From Diphasiastrum complanatum (lineage: Eukaryota; Streptophyta; Lycopodiopsida; Lycopodiales; Lycopodiaceae): a stretch of 64,000 nt of DNA. Each line of letters begins with the position of its first letter. Position 1 is the stretch's first letter. The translations under genes were made by a program, and so were the position numbers. The stretch is from positions 1,562,673 through 1,626,672 of the forward strand of contig CM055109.1 of assembly GCA_029204225.1 (NCBI GenBank), written 5' to 3'. Below the pieces are notes generated by a model that saw nothing but the letters and a program-made list of their open reading frames with translations, was not told the DNA's origin and ran no database searches. Positions 59,126-64,000 of this stretch are shown here, piece by piece.

Positions 59126-59772
59126 TGTGAAAAATACAGATCCTAAGTGGATCTAAACTCCAAGATCATTGGCTTGAATGCTTGCACTCCAAACTACATA
59201 AGCTAGGAATTGGCAACACATTCTATGCTACCTAGAATGCAAAGAACTTGATCAAAAAGCATTTATCACAAATGGAAACTTCCATAAACATCAAGTGCGG
59301 CCCAAAATAGCATTATACAGTCCATAATACATCAGCCTACCACTTTTGGAAAGCACCTAAGATCATACACACAAAGCTTGAACTCAATCACTACACAATG
59401 CCAACAATGGAAGGAGAACCCAATAGAAAAATCTCTCATTAAGCAAATGAATACAATGGATCTGCTCCAACCTGTTTCTCCACGGCCTACCTGCTATATA
59501 TAGCTGAGAGAGATGACTCTCTCTCCTCTCTCTAGACCCTCCTTACCTAAAATATGCCCTATATAGGTAAAATTGGCATATATGTCCAAAATACATGAAA
59601 ATGGACTCATTTCGAAGGTCTTGAAGTTTGACACTTCTTCATACTGAAAAAATACACTTACTAAAAATATCTAGACCTGTTTCACACGTGTGAAAAGTCA
59701 GATCCTAAACTATGTGCCATTTTTAGCAATTTTGGCCTAAAACTAGACAAGGAAATGTTGACAATTTTCACA
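59126..59772 (-). repeat. 5' LTR of the young element
   Basis: 647 bp, same ends as the 3' LTR. It drives transcription leftward; a TATA box reads CTATATATA on the minus strand near 59494-59503. Immediately followed by the AAGGG duplication. Confidence 0.96.
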
Positions 59773-60283
59773 AAGGGCACTTCAGATTTTGGCATTACCT
59801 ATAGAGGCGACACATACTTCAATTTGCAAGCATATAGTGATGCCAGCTGGGCAAGCAATAAAGATTATTGCAAATTAGTCAGGAGGTTGTTTTCTGTTAT
59901 GCAAAGGGGCTATCAGTTGGATATGTAAGAAACAATCCATAATTGCTTAATCATCATGTGAGTCTAAGTACATAGCAGCATCCAAGGCCACCACCAAAGC
60001 TATATGGCTAAGAAGTATTCTTGGAGAGATTGGTGCAGAATAGGAAGGACCAATAGTGATTAAAATGGACAGTCAAAGTGCCATAAATCTATACAAGAAT
60101 CCTATTTTTCATTCTAGAACCAAGCATATTCCACTGAAGTATCATCATATCAAAGATATGATACAAAAATTAGAAATAATAGTTGAATTCATAAAGACAT
60201 TTGATATGACTGCTAATGTCTTCACAAAACCATTAGGTAGGAAATCATTTGAAAAACATAGGGAAATCTTGGGAGTAGGATGA
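59773..60283 (+). pseudogene. copia-2 RNase H, right half of the split gene
   Basis: It resumes the frame broken at 54249. LQAYSDASWASNKDYCK is followed by one frameshift and stops near 59880-59950, then ESKYIAASKATTKAIWLRS and, from 60056, IKMDSQSAINLYKNPIFH, RTKHIPLKYHHIKDMI and NVFTKPLGRKSFEKHREILG. This is the complete end of copia pol with its normal stop. The damage is modest, so copia-2 is younger than copia-1. Confidence 0.88.
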
Positions 60284-60293
60284 GGTTCTTGGT

Positions 60294-60304
60294 TCAAGAA
60301 AGGG
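60294..60304 (+). other. Polypurine tract of copia-2
   Basis: CAAGAAAGGG-type purine run directly before the TGTTAG start of the 3' LTR. Confidence 0.65.
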
Positions 60305-60622
60305 TGTTAGGTATTTGCCCCACGAACCTCATCCACTAACCCACTCAATGATTGTGTCAACTTTTTTGTTTTATGTTGAAAGTGGTCACTCAGACAAATA
60401 GTTCGTTAGAATCTTTTAATCTTAGTAGCTTGATTAAATAATTAAAAGATAGGTTAGTCTGAGCAGATAGGTTAGCCTGAGTAGAATAAATACTTGTAAT
60501 AGAAATGGCAATGTATCGTTCTCTTCTCTTTTTCTGAGTTCTTGTCTTCTATTCTTGTGAGTGGGTATGTTATTAGCATTTCTTGTTTTCAGGTCAAGTA
60601 ATGTTCTGAGTTTATTGAAACA
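60305..60622 (+). mobile_element. copia-2 3' LTR
   Basis: It begins TGTTAGG at 60305, just after the polypurine tract and the pol stop. The right edge at 60622 is inferred from the AACA that mirrors TGTT and because homology to the gypsy-M gag begins at the next base. About 318 bp. The matching 5' LTR is absent since copia-2 is truncated on the left. Confidence 0.65.
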
Positions 60623-61250
60623 TCAAAACGAATGGAGGAGTCTGAATCATCTATCGAGTCTGAATCGGAATCCAACTCAGCAGATGAGGAAGAGTCTTCA
60701 GATTATTCGTCCTATTCTTCTTCGTCAAAAGAAGAATCTTCTTATAGAAAATCGAAGAGTAAGAATTCAGATAGGAAAAAGAGAATGGAGAAGTCCGACA
60801 AGATGGATCCATTAAGAAAGTGAAAGGGGCGATTTAAAAGTCTAGATGTCCGACGTTAAGGCCAAGCACAAGAAAGTGAAATCTAACGCCAATGTTTAGT
60901 GTACCGCTTGTGGGAAGGAAGGCCACTCTAAGACTAACTGTCCCAATTTAGAAGAGGAATTATTCCTCTGTCCGGTCAATAACCATGAGAAAGTAGCTTA
61001 TATTGCAACTCCTTCGAACCGAAAGAACTCTATACCAAAACCACGTACTGGTCAACAGTACACCATTTTGCGTAGAGGAAGGACAAGAGATTCCACTCCT
61101 CCACCCAGAGTAAGGGGTTTGTGTTACAACTGCGGAGCCCCTGGTCACTATTCGTCTAATTGTCGTGAACCCAGGAGGTCAGTAGGATGGATATATGCCG
61201 CTCTGTGCTAACTGTAAAGGCGAAGGGCATGTCACTGCTAAATGATCTCA
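60623..61250 (+). pseudogene. gypsy-P gag, 3' part with CCHC knuckles
   Basis: It starts abruptly at the copia-2 LTR with the acidic serine-rich stretch (EESESSIESESESNS...) that lies mid-gag in gypsy-M, so copia-2 inserted in gag and the upstream half is not here. A small deletion near 60820 removes about 20 codons of the basic region. Knuckle 1 is at about 60900-60941 (CTACGKEGHSKTNC), knuckle 2 at about 61123-61164 (CYNCGAPGHYSSNC) and knuckle 3 near 61204-61245 (CANCKGEGHVTAK then TGA). The TAG before knuckle 1 and the TGA in knuckle 3 are the same as in gypsy-M. Confidence 0.85.
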
Positions 61251-61740
61251 GCCACAACAATCGCGGTCCAAACCGAGGTTTCTAAATTCGCCTAGAGAAG
61301 ATGAGCTATGGCCATCTAAAACTAATACTGACATGGTAGTCCAAAGGATAGAAATAGAGTCAGAAATACAAAATCAAGACCAAGAATGGCCTGATTTAGA
61401 TGTAGAAGTAAACAAAGTAACTACTAGAAGTAGTAAAGACGCTTCAACTCTTGGAGATAAGAAGAAAATCAAGAAGACGAAATCTGTGAAAAACGTGACA
61501 GATAAAGCAAAAGTCACAAAACAGCCAGCTTAGACTTTGACAAGTCGGCTGAAAAGTACTACGAGGTTGATATTAGTTCGGAAGCTAAGAAGCTTTTAGA
61601 CAAAGAAACAAACAAAGTGAAAAAAGTAATGTTCTTAGACCCAGTTATAAGTAGTGAGATACCTAGAGACCCATCGTCACTTAGACATCGCTCATATGAC
61701 ATAGTGGAAGATTTTGCCTCATGCCCAATATACCTTTTAA
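61251..61740 (+). pseudogene. gypsy-P gag-pol linker
   Basis: A basic block (VVQRIEIESEIQNQDQEW, then KKKIKKTKSVKNVTD) runs to a TAG after KQPA at about 61531. The coding sequence continues in the -1 frame (LDFDKSAEKYYEVDISSEAK, LRHRSYDIVEDFASC). The same frame change is present in gypsy-M. It could be a shared lesion or a programmed frame change. Confidence 0.7.
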
Positions 61741-61961
61741 ACAGTTATTAGATGATAATCAGTATTATAAGAAAGAGATTAAGCAATTTCTGCAAAAGAA
61801 AAAGAAAAGGAAAGCTAAGTTGCCGCTAGTCAATGTAGGACTAATAAACCATGGTGACTACTTGAGAGAAGGACAAATATGAAGGTGAGACACCTACATC
61901 TTCCTCAAGTTATACTTCAAAGGATGAAGGAGTTCATTCCGTAAGGACTGAGGAACGGGAG

Positions 61962-62324
61962 ATGTTTGTCACATTATTCATACCTGCATACAACAATAGA
62001 GTAGAATATGTAGATAGAGGAGATTGTGGAGTCCTAGAGATTAGTGCTATTATAGGAGGCCATACCATTGATAGAATTCTAGTAGACTCAGGATCTAGTA
62101 TTAACTTAATGACCGAAACAATGGTTAAGGAGTTAGAATTAGAAAACCAGATCCAGCCTACTACTCACCATCAAATCCATTTACCAGATGCATCTAAATG
62201 CATACCAGTAGGAGAGTTGAGGGGTGTTAGCATAATTATAGAGACGGAGACGTTCGTTATGAATTTCTTTGTCATAAACCCATTAGACACATCATTGTAC
62301 TCAATATTATTTGCATTCTCATAG
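61962..62324 (+). pseudogene. gypsy-P aspartic protease
   Basis: The frame has DRILVDSGSSINLMTETMV, the retropepsin active-site loop (DSG followed by small residues), then SKCIPVGELRGVSIIIETE and NFFVINPLDTSLYSILF, which in the family leads to the LGRPW-like end. The active site is intact here but deleted in gypsy-M. It ends at a TAG two residues after the point where the frame should change into the RT linker. Confidence 0.85.
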
Positions 62325-63382
62325 CCACAGTCCAATAGTGGGTCACCTTATGAGATGGGGTGAGGAGGTTGGAGGACCTACTAAATCTTGGATCAATTTC
62401 ATAGAATGCTATGAGAATAATGACGAAGAGAAAATGGAACTACCAACAACATTCGAGACGAGGGAAGTTTTGGGTGGAACCAGAGCAAGCATGACTGAGA
62501 GAATAGTTGATAAGAATGATTTTATAGAAATAGAAATTAGTAAAGGTAAAATTTTGAATTTATATAAATACCAATCAGACCAAGAGTGTGAAGAGTACAT
62601 ACTACTTCTTCAGAAATATCAAAATGTGTTTGCTTGGTCGATGGATGATTTGACAGGAATACCGGTTAAATGGGGAGAACATAGAATAGATCTCATTCAT
62701 GGAGCAATACCTGTTAGGCAGAGACAATACAGGCTGAACCCAAAGTATTCTTTGTTAGTAAAAGACGAATTAGATAGATGCCTTAGAGCGGGTATCATAT
62801 ATCCTGTTCTAAGTAGTGAATGGGTATCACCAATAGTCATAGTATCTAAGAAGAAAACAAGTAAGATTAGAGTTTGCCAAGACTTTAGAAAACTAAATGC
62901 TACTGCTATAGCAAAGGATTATCATCCTCTACCTTATACAGATACCATTCTTAACCAAGTAGCTAGTCATGAACATTATAGTTTTTTAGATGGTTTCTCA
63001 AGTTACAATCAAGTTTTTATTAAAGCAGAAGATAGATCCAAGATCACTTTTACCACTGATTGGGAGACGTACGCTTACACGCGAATGCCATTTGTTCTTT
63101 GTATTGCACCCACCACATTTCAACGTATGATGACAAACATTTTCCAAAAAAAATTAATGTAAGTTTTTAGAAATTTTTATGGACAACTTTTGTGTCTATT
63201 TGTCAACTAAAGATCATTTAGACGCATTAGAAAAGACCTTGAGAAGATGTCAAGAGACATCTCTTAAATTGCATCCAGCCAAGTGTTACTTCGGGATGAG
63301 GGAAGACATCCTGTTAGGCCATAAAATTTCGAAGGACAACATTCAAGCCGACATTGAAAAAGTAATGATTTTAGAATTATAA
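62311..63382 (+). pseudogene. gypsy-P reverse transcriptase
   Basis: A 283-codon block (62311-63162) carries the linker and polymerase motifs (EWVSPIVIVSKKK, IRVCQDFRKLN, YSFLDGFSSYNQ, TTFQRMMTNIF). After a frameshift near 63155 it continues at 63179-63382 with FMDNFCVYLS, CQETSLKLHPAKCYFG and LGHKISKDNIQADIEKV. The catalytic pair DD is DN here, so this enzyme is dead; gypsy-M keeps DD. FGLCNAP is degraded to FVLCIAP. Confidence 0.88.
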
Positions 63383-64000
63383 GAACCAACCAATTTACGA
63401 GAGCTTAGAGGATTTCTAGGACATGTAGGACATTATCATAGGATAATTAAGGCCTATGCAATAGTAACTCCCTTAACAAGTTTATTAAAGAAATTTGTTG
63501 AGTATCATTGGTCACAAGAACATCAGCAAGCTTTTGAAAAGCTAAAGTAGTCATTAGTAGAAGTGACCCTAGTTAGATCTCCAAATTGGACCAACAAGTT
63601 CCATGTATATGTAGATACTTCATCATTTGCAATAGGTGTAGTACTTAGTCAGAAGGATGACCAAAATATAGATTACCCAATTTATTATGCAGGTAGACAA
63701 CTTGCAGCATCATAAATAATTATTCTGCTATAGAGCGTGAAACATTAGGAATGATTTATTCAGTTAAGAAATTTAGACATTATCTTTTAGGATACCCTTT
63801 TGTTTTTCATGTAGATCACTATGCATTAAAACATTTAGTGAATAATCGTAATCTTTCAGGTAGGATAGCTAGATGGATATTGTTATTAGATGAGTTTAAT
63901 TATGAAGTAGAGTTAAGGAGAGGCAAGGATCATCGAAATGCTGATTATATATCATGCCTCCAAACGAAAAATTAGTTTGATGCTATTTTTGATGAATTTT
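63383..64000 (+). pseudogene. gypsy-P thumb and RNase H, runs off the window
   Basis: The thumb (LRGFLGHVGHYHRIIKAYA) contains two stops. RNase H includes VYVDTSSFAIGVVLSQKD, IYYAGRQLAAS, FHVDHYALKHLV, GKDHRNADYISCLQTKN and then TAG at about 63973, as in gypsy-M. The sequence continues in frame beyond the TAG towards integrase (FDAIFDEF) at the window edge. Confidence 0.85.

Larger units (their letters stand above)
54250..59772 (-). mobile_element. Young non-autonomous LTR retrotransposon encoding Gag only (TR-GAG-like), 5.52 kb
   Basis: Complete element on the minus strand: LTRs 54250-54896 and 59126-59772, primer site 59114-59125, polypurine tract 54897-54906, and an AAGGG duplication on both sides. 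The only gene is a 1035-codon ORF (58017-54910) with capsid-like and CCHC regions and no enzymatic pol domains. All signals needed for reverse transcription in trans are intact. The two 647-bp LTRs differ at one position by eye (A at 54634, G at 59510), so the insertion is recent. It resembles the TR-GAG class of plant elements, which keep gag but borrow pol functions, and copia elements with the same primer site are natural helpers. It lies in the opposite orientation to its host copia-2. Confidence 0.93.

Overview
The window looks like nuclear DNA from a land plant with a large, transposon-rich, AT-rich genome. Nearly every recognisable feature is a plant-type mobile element. There are Ty1/copia elements primed by initiator tRNA-Met (TGGTATCAGAGC), Ty3/gypsy elements with TGGCGCC-type primer sites, a CACTA (TNP2) element, a second DNA transposase with a VGHTHEDID motif, and many CT/GA/AC microsatellites. 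No intact ordinary host gene is visible. The closest is a broken FCP1-like phosphatase. The lineage cannot be fixed from the sequence; a gymnosperm, fern or other large-genome plant is only a guess.

Layout, left to right. 1-3.5 kb: a gag-deleted copia element (LTR, fourfold primer-site repeat, decayed pol). 4.0-6.3 kb: two convergent, spliced, unidentified pseudogenes. 7.0-10.1 kb: remains of a minus-strand gypsy element ending in a 751-bp LTR, which sits directly in a second copy of the first copia family (10.1-11.2 kb). 11.2-12.5 kb: an unidentified coiled-coil pseudogene. 13.7-23.5 kb: a field of short inverted repeats built on AACTCGAACC/GGTTCGAGTT, holding the FCP1-like pseudogene (15.3-16.1 kb), a scrap of copia reverse transcriptase (19.2 kb) and a long-period tandem array (20.95-23.5 kb). 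23,610-31,449: a CACTA-type element with ends beginning CACAA, an AAT target duplication and palindrome-rich subterminal zones, inserted into that field, which resumes at 31.5-32.1 kb. 33.2-35.9 kb: a decayed VGHTHEDID transposase. 36-43.4 kb: low-information DNA with microsatellites and a 0.95-kb direct duplication flanking a copy of the inverted-repeat field. 43.4-46.1 kb: two copies of an unidentified minus-strand ORF.

The right third is a nested stack. A gypsy element lies on the minus strand (46.1-50.7 kb plus LTR) and a relative lies on the plus strand (60.6 kb to the window end), head to head. The two share several identical coding lesions. A plus-strand copia element sits in the gag of the plus-strand gypsy copy. 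A very young minus-strand LTR element (54,250-59,772) split that copia's pol. It has 647-bp LTRs differing at one base, a perfect AAGGG target duplication, primer site, polypurine tract, and one uninterrupted 1035-codon ORF.

That young element is the most interesting object here. It encodes Gag (capsid-like region plus one CCHC knuckle) fused to about 750 residues of unrecognised sequence, with no protease, integrase, reverse transcriptase or RNase H. It resembles the non-autonomous TR-GAG class and would need another element's enzymes. It is intact while everything around it is decayed, so it moved recently.
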